Of a DNA stretch of 64,000 nt, positions 54,136 to 63,195 are shown piece after piece (the first letter of the stretch is position 1; every line of letters starts with the position of its first letter). Location: assembly GCF_963678795.1 (NCBI RefSeq), contig NZ_OY787453.1, forward strand, positions 992,001 through 1,056,000, read 5' to 3'. The position numbers were made by a program, and so were the translations under genes. The notes beneath the pieces were generated by a model. The model was not told the origin of the DNA, did not search any database, and worked only from the letters and a program-made list of their open reading frames with translations. Source of the stretch: an uncultured Methanoregula sp. GTDB lineage: Archaea; Halobacteriota; Methanomicrobia; Methanomicrobiales; Methanospirillaceae.

Positions 54136-55714
54136 TGAAGAACCGGATATTGAAAGCCAGCGGGAGAAGATTATCGGCCTTGGCAAATTATCCATCCGTA
54201 AAAGTTACTACCCCGAACTCCAGCAGCAGCAGGAGGCGCTGAAACAGAGCGAAGCACGGTTACGTTCCATCCTCCACGCCTCGCCGGTGATGCAGTTTGT
54301 CATCGACCAGGACCACCACGTCATCTCCTGGAACAGGGCAATTGAGAGCTACAGCGGGATCCGGGCTGAAGACATCCTGGGTACGGATGGGCAGTGGCGG
54401 CCATTCTACCCGGAGAAGCGGCCGGTTCTTGCGGATATCCTCCTTGATCAGACCCTTGACCTGCTGCCGGAATTGTATGAGGAAAAATTCAGCAGGTCCC
54501 GGTTTGTTGAAGACGGCTATGAAGTGATTAAATTCTTCCCGAAAATGGGAGCGGATGGAAAATGGCTGCATGCAACAGCTGTCCAGATCCGGGATGCGAA
54601 AGGGGCCATAACCGGGGCCATCGAGACGCTTGAGGATATCACGGATCGGAGAGATGCCGAACTGGCCCTCAAAGAAAGCGAGAAATTCCTCAATAATGTT
54701 ATTGAGAATATCCCAGACATGATCTTTGTGAAGGATGCCCGTGATCTCCGGTTCGTGCGGTTTAACCGGGCCGGCGAGGACCTGATCGGGTTTTCCCGGG
54801 AAGATCTCTATGGGAAAAACGATCATGACTTCTTCCCGGAAGACGAAGCTGACTTTTTTACCCGGAAGGACCGGGAGGTTCTTGACAACCGGCAGGTCGT
54901 GGATATTCCCGAAGAGAAGATCCAGACCCGGCACAAGGGCGAGAGGATCCTTCACACCAAGAAGATCTCGATCACCGATGAGAACGGAACACCCACCTTT
55001 CTGATGGGGATCTCGGAGGATATCACCGAGCGCAAGCGGATGGAGAATGCACTCCAGATGGCCCGCAACAAGATAAACCTGCTGAATACCGTTACGTTCC
55101 AGGATATCCAGACTGCAGCCTTCTCACTCACGGCTTATCATGAACTCCTCCTGCGTATCGTCACGGATGAAAAAACAAAATCATTCCTGGAAAAACAGGT
55201 GTCCGCAAACAAGAAGATCATCGATTCGCTGACCTTTGCGAAGAATTACCAGGATATGGGTGTCAAACCCCCGCAATGGCAGGATATCAGCCGGGTCTTC
55301 GTGTTAGCTATCTCGCACCTGGATTTTTTAAGGATCAAGCGGAATTTCCATGCGGAAGGCCTCGAGGTTTATGCCGATCCCCTGCTTGAGAAGGTATTTT
55401 TCAACCTGATGCAGAACGTTCTCAAGTACGGAGTGCATGCAACCGAGGTGACCATCAGATATCAGGAAAGACCCGACGGGCTTGTGCTTATCCTCGAGGA
55501 CAATGGAGTAGGCATTCCTGCCGAGGAGAAACATATGATCTTTGACCGGGGTTACGGAAAAGACAACGGTCTTGGACTTTTCCTTGTAAGGGAAGTCCTG
55601 TCCATTACCGGTATGAGCATCAAGGAGACCGGGGAGCCGGACAAGGGGGCTCGTTTCGAGATCCTGGTGCCAAAGGAATGTTACCGGATTACAGAAGAAC
55701 AACCAAAAAAATAA
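54119..55714 (+). CDS. PAS-PAS kinase-like protein lacking the phosphoacceptor histidine
   Basis: About 531 residues from the ATG at 54119 (MNAPSDEEPDIESQREK), overlapping the alcohol dehydrogenase stop. Two PAS domains lie at about 45-175 and 180-305. Where the paralogues have S-I-T-R-H-D-x-x-N-Q-L, this protein reads TVTFQDIQTAAF: the His is Gln328 and Arg is Phe. The HATPase is otherwise intact (MQNVLKYGVHA, EDNGVGIPAEE, NGLGLFLVREVL). It may be an ATP-binding sensor that cannot autophosphorylate, or may signal by another route. No frameshift is seen. Confidence 0.87.
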   Translation: MNAPSDEEPDIESQREKIIGLGKLSIRKSYYPELQQQQEALKQSEARLRSILHASPVMQFVIDQDHHVISWNRAIESYSGIRAEDILGTDGQWRPFYPEKRPVLADILLDQTLDLLPELYEEKFSRSRFVEDGYEVIKFFPKMGADGKWLHATAVQIRDAKGAITGAIETLEDITDRRDAELALKESEKFLNNVIENIPDMIFVKDARDLRFVRFNRAGEDLIGFSREDLYGKNDHDFFPEDEADFFTRKDREVLDNRQVVDIPEEKIQTRHKGERILHTKKISITDENGTPTFLMGISEDITERKRMENALQMARNKINLLNTVTFQDIQTAAFSLTAYHELLLRIVTDEKTKSFLEKQVSANKKIIDSLTFAKNYQDMGVKPPQWQDISRVFVLAISHLDFLRIKRNFHAEGLEVYADPLLEKVFFNLMQNVLKYGVHATEVTIRYQERPDGLVLILEDNGVGIPAEEKHMIFDRGYGKDNGLGLFLVREVLSITGMSIKETGEPDKGARFEILVPKECYRITEEQPKK

Positions 55715-56460
55715 GAACCGACACAACCGTTATCCATCCCAGTTTTCAATACAAATCATCAGGTTACCTGACAGACTCATGATGCTTCATGTTGTTATGA
55801 GAGAAACGGTCCGGGATGGAGGTTATTTTTATTAAATTTCTGTACGATAACCCCTTATCCCGGCCCGTATCGCGGACCCGGTAACCGTTTACATCTGATC
55901 TCCGGCGGGGTGTCCCTTCATTTTCCTTACCACGTCTTACCGGGATAACACGGGGGAGGGTAAAATCCCGGGCAGATCTTCTCTGCCCAATCCCGGTGAT
56001 CGGCTTTCCGGAATGGATTTACGGACCATTGTTTATGGCGTTTCCCGTCGCATTTATATGCCCCCTGCTTGTATTATCACCTGGATACATGGGGTGTGGG
56101 CTGAACGTTTTGGACCAGCGTGAGAACGGCAACTGAAGATCCCGGGCCTGACAACACGGGATTTTCCGGGATCCTTTTATGCGGAATGCCTGTCCCGCAG
56201 TCCGTACGTGGCAATGGTAACCAGATTATTTATGGAAATAAATCTCCTGAAAAATACAAGCGAAGGCAGGCGGAGGATGTGATCGTCACCGACCGGCAAT
56301 GGCCTGCATATCCCTGCCGGTACCCGGCAGACTTTCCCGTTTCCGGAACATCTGGACGGTACGATCGCACTGGACAGGACTGCCATATCCGCGTTCACCA
56401 TTGTCATGACGGAAAAAACATCATGATCCGTATGCAGAAACTGATCAGGGAGGGTATCGC
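55715..56460. other. Long leader/intergenic region before the large sensor kinase
   Basis: About 745 bases with no confident gene. CGCATTTATATGCC (about 56049-56062) is a good TATA box, predicting a transcript start near 56085 and a leader of about 375 bases. A 114-residue frame at 56120-56464 starts with GTG and overlaps the next ATG by 4 bases (ATGA). That could indicate coupling, but its sequence has no family resemblance and a low-complexity His/Arg/Cys look. I leave it uncalled. Another AT-rich run is at 55822-55838. Confidence 0.4.
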
Positions 56461-59400
56461 ATGAATAAAACCCGGTCCGGTGGTGAAGGGAATGTTGCTG
56501 CAGACATACTTTCAGAGCGCGTATGGCAGGCAACCATCATCTCCAGCACTGTTGCTGTCCTGCTCTTCTCGATCTACTGCCTTTCGCACGGAATCACGAT
56601 CATCTTCATGCACCTGTATTACTTCCCGATCGTGCTCCTCGCGTACCGCTACCGGTCCCGCGGGTTTGTTCTCGCAGTGCTTCTCTCGCTTACGTATATC
56701 TGGCTTTCGTATTTCTATGATGCCGGGCAGGCCGATATCATCACCGGTGCATGGTACCGCTTTTTTGTGTTTATCGGGATTGCCGCGGTTATTGCATACC
56801 TGTCCGAGCAGCTTGCGGGGGGCCAGAAGGCACTACTCGCGAGCGAGATGAAATACCGGACCTTCTTCAATACGTCGATGGACTGCGTGTTCATCACAAC
56901 ACTTGATGGCCGGTGGGTGGATTTCAACGACGCTGCCGTTGCATTCTTCGGATATGGCAGCCGGGAAGAACTGGCCGGAGTGAAGATTGGCGACCTGTAT
57001 GCCAGGCCGGCCGACCGGAACGATCATATCCGGAATATACAGGAAAAAGAATATTCTCTGGAATATCCGGTTAATCTGAAAAAGAAAGACGGCACGGTCA
57101 TCAATACCCTGATAACCACCATCCCCAGAAAAGATGGCGATGGAACGATCATCGGCTTCCAGGGTACGATCCGGGATATAACGGAAAGGAGACATACAGC
57201 TGAGCGTCTGGACCAGCAGTTCCGGTTCCTGCAGCAGCTCATCGATACGATCCCGAGCCCGGTCTTCTATAAGGATGCAAACGGGATTTATATCGGGTGC
57301 AACCACTCCTTTGAGAATTATCTTGGCCGGACCAGGGACCAGATTATCGGCAAATCCGTATACCAGATCTCACCAAAAGAGCTTGCAGACACATACTTTG
57401 CAAAAGACAAGGAACTTCTGGATCATCCGGGCACCCAGCGTTACGAGGCCCGGGTGAAGTACGCAGACAGTTCAGTCCACGATGTTATTTTCTATAAAGC
57501 CACGTTTTCCGATACCCACGGGGCCGTCCAGGGGCTTGTCGGGATCATCCTGGATATCACGGAACGCAAGCATGCGGAAGAATCGGTCAGGCAATCGTTT
57601 GCCCTTCTCAAAAGCGTATTTGACAGCCCCAAAGACGTAGTGATCTTTGCCCTTGACCGGCAGTACCGCTATATCGCATTCAATGATAATCACCGGCAGA
57701 CAATGAAACAGATCTGGGGAGCCGATATCTCCGTTGGAGCCAGCATGCCCGGCTTCATCACGAGCGAGGAAGACCGGAACAGGGCAATCAGTAATTTTGA
57801 TCGGGCTCTTCTGGGGGAATCATTCACCCAGGTTGAAGCATACGGGAACGCGGCCCTGGCACGCAGGTGGTATGAGGACATTTATAACCCGATCACCGAT
57901 AGCAACGGGAACGTGATCGGCCTCACGCTGTTCCTGACAGATATTACCGACCGCAAGCGCGGAGAGGACGCACTCCGGCTCCAGAACCAGATCTTCGAGA
58001 CCATTGCAGAAGGAGTGTACCTGATCCGGGCCAGTGATGGCACGATCGTCTATACCAATGAAAAGTTCGACAGGATGTTCCGGTATGCGAAAGGTGAGGC
58101 GATCGGCAGGCATGTCTCCGTTGTCAATGCGCCTGAAGAGGGGACGAGCTCCCGGGATACTGCCGACCGGATCATGAAGGCCCTTCACGAAACAGGTGAA
58201 TGGAGAGGGGAGGTAAAGAACATCACAAAAGATGGTACGATGTTCTGGAGCCTCGCCGTGGTGTCGACATTCGAACATCCCGAGTTCGGCAGCGTCTGGA
58301 TCTCTGCCCACACGGATATCAACGGGCGCAAGATCGCGGAGGAGGCCCTCAGGGAGAGCGAGAAACGGTACCGCGATATGTTCGAGATCAACAACGCCGT
58401 GATGCTTATCCTTGATCCAGAGGATGGCAGGATCGTGGATGCCAACAGCGCTGCCTGCCGTTACTATGGTTATACCCGCGAGGAGATTACCGGGCTTGTG
58501 ATCATGCAGATTAATATCCAGGATTCGGATGCTACACGAGATGACCTGGCCCGTGCCAGGGGAAGCCAGGGTGCCGTGTTCCAGTTCCGGCACCGGAAAA
58601 AGGACGGGGAGTTACGGGATGTTGAGGTTTTCAGCGGCCCTATCTTTTTGGGTGGCCGCCGGCTCCTGCATTCCATCATCCAGGACGTGACCGACCGTAA
58701 AAAAGTGGAAAAGGCTGTTGAAGCTGCCGTAAATCTGAACCAGCTGATCGATACCTTATCCATCAGCGAATCCATGAGTTTCACCCTTGATGAAGCACAA
58801 CGACTTACCTCCAGCGGAATCGGGTTCTTCCATTTTGTCAACGAGGGTGAGAAAACAATCCAGCTGATCGCGTGGTCTTCGGAGACAAGGAAGCACTGCT
58901 TCATCCCCAAGGAACCCGAGAAGAACTACCCGGTGGAAAAAGGCGGGGTCTGGCTGGATGCTCTCCGTGAACGCAGGCCGGTCATTCACAATGACTATGC
59001 CAGCCTCCCCCATAAAAAAGGCCTGCCGGAAGGGCATGTGCCGGTAATCCGGGAACTGGTTGTGCCCATTTTCGACGAGGACCGGATTGTTGCGATCATC
59101 GGTGTGGGCAACAAAGCAAGGGATTACGATGAAAGGGATACCAATGTCCTGACCCTGCTGGCAAAGAACACCTGGACCCTGATCCAGCGCAAGCGGGTGG
59201 ATGAGGCACTCCGGGACAGCGAGCAGAAGTTCCGCGATATCTTCAACAACACAACGGATGCGATCCACATCCACGAGATTCGCGAGGACGGTATCCCCGG
59301 CCGGTTTACCGATGTCAACGACATTTCCTGCCGGATGCTGGGATACACGCGGGAGGAACTGCTGAATATGACCCCGCTCGATATCGCAACGGAGTACCAT

Positions 59401-60270
59401 AACCCCCCGATTGCGACGATCTTTGAGAGCCAGCGCATGCTCGGGGTGGCGCGGTTCGAAACGGAACACCGGACAAAAGACGGACGGGCAATTCCGGTGG
59501 AGGTGAACACCCATGTCGTCACCATCCAGGGCAGGAAGTTGATGCTCGGTGTTGTCCGGGACATTACCGAACGGAAAAAAGCCGAAGCCTTGCTGAAACA
59601 TTTCAACGAGGAACTCGAACAGGACGTCAAGATCCGTACCGAAGAGCTGAATGCATCACTGGACGAGAAAGTCATGCTCCTCCGTGAAGTCCATCACCGG
59701 GTCAAGAACAATCTCCAGATCATCATCAGCCTGGTCAATCTCCAGATGCGCCAGATTGATGATGAACGATTGAAACAGGTTATGGCAGAGACGCAGAACC
59801 GGGTCAAGGCAATGTCCCTTGTTCACGAGAAGCTCTACCAATCTGGAGACATCGCCCATATCAGTCTTGCTGACTATACGCGGTTCATGGCAACCCAGCT
59901 CTTAAACTTTTATGGCGTGAATTCCCGGCGGGTAAAAGTAACTATTGACATCGGAACGATCATGCTTGATATCAACACGGCAATCCCGCTGGGGCTTATC
60001 ATCAACGAACTGATCAGCAACGCATTGAAACATGCTTTCCCTGGCAACACGCAGGGAATGTTATCTGTCTCTGCAAGGGATGAGGGCGACCTGGTACATC
60101 TTACGATACAAGACGATGGAAAAGGATTACCCCCGGATCTGGACTGGCGGACTGCGGAGTCGCTCGGGCTCCGGCTGGTGGTCTCTCTCGTGGAACAGTT
60201 GGACGGCACCATTGAACTGGACCGGAGTGCGGGAACGAGGTTTGTCATAGTGGTGCAGAAGAAAGAGTGA
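56461..60270 (+). CDS. Large membrane multi-PAS/GAF histidine kinase (HisKA_2 type)
   Basis: A 1269-residue sensor. Residues 18-115 are the shared multi-helix membrane module (FMHLYYFPIVLLAYRYRSRG). Next come about five PAS domains (roughly 130-245, 250-370, 380-490, 500-625 and 635-755). A GAF-like domain (about 765-915) follows, with SSGIGFFHFVNEGEKTIQLI and RELVVPIFDEDRIVAIIGVG, then a sixth PAS (about 925-1045). The kinase differs from its neighbours: EVHHRVKNNLQIIISLVNLQ is a HisKA_2 acceptor region, and the HATPase has ELISNALKHAFPG, DDGKGLP and GLRLVVSLVEQL. HisKA_2 kinases often pair with PP2C-inhibiting or ANTAR-type receivers; none is adjacent. Confidence 0.93.
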   Translation: MNKTRSGGEGNVAADILSERVWQATIISSTVAVLLFSIYCLSHGITIIFMHLYYFPIVLLAYRYRSRGFVLAVLLSLTYIWLSYFYDAGQADIITGAWYRFFVFIGIAAVIAYLSEQLAGGQKALLASEMKYRTFFNTSMDCVFITTLDGRWVDFNDAAVAFFGYGSREELAGVKIGDLYARPADRNDHIRNIQEKEYSLEYPVNLKKKDGTVINTLITTIPRKDGDGTIIGFQGTIRDITERRHTAERLDQQFRFLQQLIDTIPSPVFYKDANGIYIGCNHSFENYLGRTRDQIIGKSVYQISPKELADTYFAKDKELLDHPGTQRYEARVKYADSSVHDVIFYKATFSDTHGAVQGLVGIILDITERKHAEESVRQSFALLKSVFDSPKDVVIFALDRQYRYIAFNDNHRQTMKQIWGADISVGASMPGFITSEEDRNRAISNFDRALLGESFTQVEAYGNAALARRWYEDIYNPITDSNGNVIGLTLFLTDITDRKRGEDALRLQNQIFETIAEGVYLIRASDGTIVYTNEKFDRMFRYAKGEAIGRHVSVVNAPEEGTSSRDTADRIMKALHETGEWRGEVKNITKDGTMFWSLAVVSTFEHPEFGSVWISAHTDINGRKIAEEALRESEKRYRDMFEINNAVMLILDPEDGRIVDANSAACRYYGYTREEITGLVIMQINIQDSDATRDDLARARGSQGAVFQFRHRKKDGELRDVEVFSGPIFLGGRRLLHSIIQDVTDRKKVEKAVEAAVNLNQLIDTLSISESMSFTLDEAQRLTSSGIGFFHFVNEGEKTIQLIAWSSETRKHCFIPKEPEKNYPVEKGGVWLDALRERRPVIHNDYASLPHKKGLPEGHVPVIRELVVPIFDEDRIVAIIGVGNKARDYDERDTNVLTLLAKNTWTLIQRKRVDEALRDSEQKFRDIFNNTTDAIHIHEIREDGIPGRFTDVNDISCRMLGYTREELLNMTPLDIATEYHNPPIATIFESQRMLGVARFETEHRTKDGRAIPVEVNTHVVTIQGRKLMLGVVRDITERKKAEALLKHFNEELEQDVKIRTEELNASLDEKVMLLREVHHRVKNNLQIIISLVNLQMRQIDDERLKQVMAETQNRVKAMSLVHEKLYQSGDIAHISLADYTRFMATQLLNFYGVNSRRVKVTIDIGTIMLDINTAIPLGLIINELISNALKHAFPGNTQGMLSVSARDEGDLVHLTIQDDGKGLPPDLDWRTAESLGLRLVVSLVEQLDGTIELDRSAGTRFVIVVQKKE

Positions 60271-60492
60271 GCCCGAGAATAGACCTGTACCGTAGCTGAG
60301 CGAAGATCCTCATGCACCGTGATTCTGTATCCGGGCCACGATAAATTCTGTTCTTTTTTTTTAATTCTGTGGGTAAAAACGGAAGGATTTCCCGCAAAAA
60401 CAAGATTTTCCCCTCCATTGATATCCCCGGTCGGAATAGCCTTATCAGGTAAACGTCTTACCCAAACATAACGAGAACGGCCGGGTATTGCA

Positions 60493-60831
60493 TTGGCGGA
60501 TTTTTACACCGATGGAGAATCCAAAAAAATCACCAGCCCGGAAAACCTCCTTCAGCTTGCCTTTATCGCGGTTATCCTCATAGCCCTCTACCTCATCAGC
60601 ACGGTAAACTACATCCTCTTTCATGGCATCGCTGAACTCGCCGGCTTTGCCGTTGTTTTCTCGATCTTCATCATCATTGGGAATACCCGTAATGTGATGA
60701 CGGATGGGTTTTTCCTCATTGTCGGGATCTCGTTCATCATCTTAGGCAGCATCGATCGTCCACACTCTCACGTTCAAGGATATGGCGTTTGCAAATGGTC
60801 AGAGGATGCGAAATCCCATAATCCCAAATAA
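60493..60831 (+). pseudogene. Truncated, frameshifted MASE3-like sensor fragment
   Basis: The frame gives 112 residues from a TTG. LISTVNYILFHGIAELAGFA, VVFSIFIIIGNTRNVM and FLIVGISFIILGSID look like the start of a MASE3 membrane sensor domain. After GSID the expected continuation (x-HTLTFKDM) appears only in another frame (VHTLTFKDMAF near 60759), so a frameshift interrupts it, and the remaining five or so helices and the kinase part are missing. A full receiver-PAS kinase starts at 60879. An expressed short membrane protein is an alternative. Confidence 0.6.
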
Positions 60832-60878
60832 AAAAACCTTTTTAGTCCCTCTTCCAATGTCTCCTTAACCGGGGGAGC

Positions 60879-62363
60879 ATGGAGAAAAAATCAATCCTGA
60901 TCGTTGAAGATGAGAAGATCGCAGCACTTGACTTAAAGGATACCCTTCTCTCGCTCGGGTACCAGGTCACCGGAATTGCCAGTTCCGGTGAACGAGCAAT
61001 CGAGCTGGTGGATACGGAGATCCCCGACCTGATCCTCATGGACATCCACCTTTCCGGTAAACTTTCGGGAATTGAAGCTGCCGCAGAGATCCTGAAGCGA
61101 CATGCTATTCCCATCATCTACGTTACTGCGTACGCAGATCCCGCTCTGGTAGAACAGGCAAAGCGGACCCGGGCTTATGGCTATATAATCAAACCTTACG
61201 ATGAGCGGGCGATCCGGACCGATATTGAAATAGCGCTGTACAAATTCGGACTGGACCAGAACTTCCGGCAGGAATATGCAAGCCTCGAAGAGTGGGTTAA
61301 GAAACGGACCACGGAACTTGCGCAGGCAAATGAAGCGTTCAGGAAAAGCGAAGCCCGGTGGGAACTCACGTTTGATGCGGTACCGGATATGATCGCCATC
61401 ATCGATGGCCAGTTCCGGATTATCCAGGTGAACAAAGCGATGGCTGACCGTCTGGGTGTTTCAAAAGCGGATGCCATTGGTCTGACCTGCTATGAAGTTG
61501 TTCATCACACCAAAACCCCCGTTTCTCTCTGTCCGCACCAGTTACTTATCCGGGATGGCCAGAGTCATTCGACCGATATTCATGAGGATAACCTGAACGG
61601 GGACTTTTCCCTTACCGTATCCCCCATACGCGATGCTTCCGGAAAGGTTATTGGCAGTGTCCATGTCCTCAGGGATATCACCGAGCGCAAGAAAGCAGAA
61701 GATGCACTGGCGCTTGCAAGCAAAAAACTGAGTCTCCTTTCAAGTATCACCCGGCATGATATGCTCAACCAGCTCACTGCTCTAAGAACTTATATTGAGC
61801 TCTCCCGGGGAGAAACAGATATTGTAGCGGTAGCGAAATATATCAGCACGGAAGAGGTAATCGCGGAGAATCTCGAACGGCAGATACAATTTGCCCGTGA
61901 GTATCAGGATCTCGGTGTTACTTCCCCGGTCTGGCAGAGTATTCATGCGAGTATCGATAAGGCGATTGCCTCATTACCCCTTCGGAATGTGACTGTGAAG
62001 CGGGATTTTGCCGATTGCGAAATCTTTGCCGATCTCCTCTTTGAGAAGGTCTTTCTCAATCTCATTGACAATGCCCTGCGTTATGGCGGGGATGCGATGA
62101 CCCTGATTCGCGTCACCCTGCAGGAATCTGAAAATGGGATGAACATTTCTGTCGAGGATAATGGAGCAGGGATATCATATGAGGATAAAAAAAGGTTGTT
62201 CCAACGCGGCTTCGGGCACCATACCGGCCTTGGTCTTTTCCTCTCCCGCGATATCCTTGCTATCACGGGCATCACAATCACTGAGACCGGCGAACCGGGG
62301 AAAGGGGCACGGTTCGAAATTACCGTACCGAAAGGGGGGTTCCGGTTTACCGGCAGCAAATGA
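60879..62363 (+). CDS. Receiver-PAS-histidine kinase
   Basis: A 494-residue soluble hybrid. The receiver (residues 4-120) has acceptor D55 in LILMDIHLSG, the Thr switch in VTAYADPA and Lys in YIIKPYDERA. A coiled coil (about 125-155) leads to a PAS domain (about 160-275) with the CPHQLLIRDG and HEDNLNGDF pattern shared with the kinase at 7994. The acceptor box is SSITRHDMLNQLTAL near 295, and the HATPase has NLIDNALRYGGDA, EDNGAGISYED and TGLGLFLSRDIL. It is controlled by an upstream kinase or acetyl phosphate through its receiver. The partner is not in the window. Confidence 0.91.
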   Translation: MEKKSILIVEDEKIAALDLKDTLLSLGYQVTGIASSGERAIELVDTEIPDLILMDIHLSGKLSGIEAAAEILKRHAIPIIYVTAYADPALVEQAKRTRAYGYIIKPYDERAIRTDIEIALYKFGLDQNFRQEYASLEEWVKKRTTELAQANEAFRKSEARWELTFDAVPDMIAIIDGQFRIIQVNKAMADRLGVSKADAIGLTCYEVVHHTKTPVSLCPHQLLIRDGQSHSTDIHEDNLNGDFSLTVSPIRDASGKVIGSVHVLRDITERKKAEDALALASKKLSLLSSITRHDMLNQLTALRTYIELSRGETDIVAVAKYISTEEVIAENLERQIQFAREYQDLGVTSPVWQSIHASIDKAIASLPLRNVTVKRDFADCEIFADLLFEKVFLNLIDNALRYGGDAMTLIRVTLQESENGMNISVEDNGAGISYEDKKRLFQRGFGHHTGLGLFLSRDILAITGITITETGEPGKGARFEITVPKGGFRFTGSK

Positions 62364-62419
62364 ATTTTTGAAAAAAACAGGTGGGAGCTTTACCCCGCTG
62401 CAATCATAATTATTTTCAT

Positions 62420-62431
62420 TTCATAATATAA
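62420..62431 (+). promoter_or_regulatory. TATA box before the small membrane-protein genes
   Basis: TTCATAATATAA is about 24 bases before the ATG at 62451, as expected for a near-leaderless archaeal promoter. Confidence 0.4.
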
Positions 62432-62450
62432 TCGTGCATCAGGGGATAGT

Positions 62451-62606
62451 ATGGACGACCCGTTGAAACGACTTGTGATATTCATTATCTGTCTGGCTAT
62501 ACCGGGAACGATTATTGCACTCGCGTGATACTTTTCCGTTGAGTTACCGGCCCGGCAGGCTGCACTCAACGCGCCCACAAACTTCCGCAGAATACTGTTG
62601 CGATAA
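62451..62606 (+). pseudogene. Small single-helix membrane protein, broken by a stop codon (copy 1)
   Basis: ATG at 62451 after GGGGAT. The frame reads MDDPLKRLVIFIICLAIPG, then TIIALA, a TGA at 62526-62528, then YFSVELPARQAALNAPTN and on to TAA at 62604. Read through the stop, it is about 51 residues: one membrane helix and a short outer tail. It aligns with copy 2 downstream (LVIF...G..I.G...IALA-YFxVxLPxxxA), so the TGA is probably a mutation and not the natural end. It is too short for standard gene calling. Confidence 0.6.
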
Positions 62607-62680
62607 TAAATGTGAAAAAAGTCAAAAGACAGATCCTTATCAGGGATAGTATCTGAAGGGAATACATAACGAGATGAAGT

Positions 62681-62820
62681 ATGTCCGAAGCTCAGCAATC
62701 CGATGCACTGAAAAACTCGTAATCTTCCTGACAGGGTTTGCAATCTTGGGTACGGGCATCGCACTGGCGTATTATTTCGCTGTGGCACTCCCGGTCCAGC
62801 ACGCATCCTCCCGTCCATAA
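62681..62820 (+). pseudogene. Small single-helix membrane protein, frameshifted (copy 2)
   Basis: The natural start seems to be ATG 62681 (MSEAQQSDALK). The frame then breaks in a run of five A (62711-62715) and stops at 62720. In the next frame the protein continues KLVIFLTGFAILGTGIALA, then YYFAVALPVQHASSRP, to TAA 62818-62820. One extra A would restore a 46-residue protein like copy 1. Alternatively ATG 62674 reads the second frame directly and gives 48 residues with an odd N-terminus (MKYVRSSAIRCTEK). A sequencing error in the A run is possible. Confidence 0.55.
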
Positions 62821-63195
62821 ACTGCATGCGGCCCCGATGAATGGAGGGACGACCTGGTGCCCCTGAAGACCGGGACTCCCCGGTGCATCTCTTCTGTGTT
62901 ATTCTTCGGGCCCGGCCGTCCCTGTCCCGGCTCGTCTCACAGCACCCAGAACCCTTAGGGATCCTTATTGATGATAACGGGTGCTCCCGGGGATTTTACA
63001 TTTGTAGCTCGGAAAAAAGATCCAAAAAATTTTAACGCTCCCGGGGATTTTGCCCCGGCACGCTTGTGGCGCCCCTACCCGGGATGACGACGTATTACCT
63101 GTAACTTCACTCCGGCCATCGCAATGCGCCCCGTCCCCCGACTGGGAACAACCTGGCGCAAGTGGGGGGTCATCAGGCAGGGTGACAAATGTTTT
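62821..63195. other. Intergenic region with a 15-base direct repeat
   Basis: No gene is recognised. GCTCCCGGGGATTTT occurs at 62983-62997 and 63037-63051. The flanking sequence is C/G-rich with short dyads. It lies after the last stop of the small-gene pair and after the 3' end of the converging kinase. A decayed mobile sequence is possible but unsupported. Confidence 0.4.

Noticed and set aside
56120..56464. A 114-codon frame overlapping the next ATG by four bases
   Set aside because: The overlap is suggestive, but the sequence is rich in Arg, His and Cys without a fold pattern. It begins with GTG and no ribosome-binding site, so I left it as leader.
58756..59601. A 281-codon open frame on the minus strand
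   Set aside because: It is antisense to the GAF and last PAS parts of the large kinase, with no domain signal.
62526..62528. TGA in the small membrane gene as a selenocysteine or other recoded codon
   Set aside because: The position aligns with Tyr in the second copy, no SECIS-like hairpin is evident, and the second copy is also damaged. A plain nonsense mutation is simpler.
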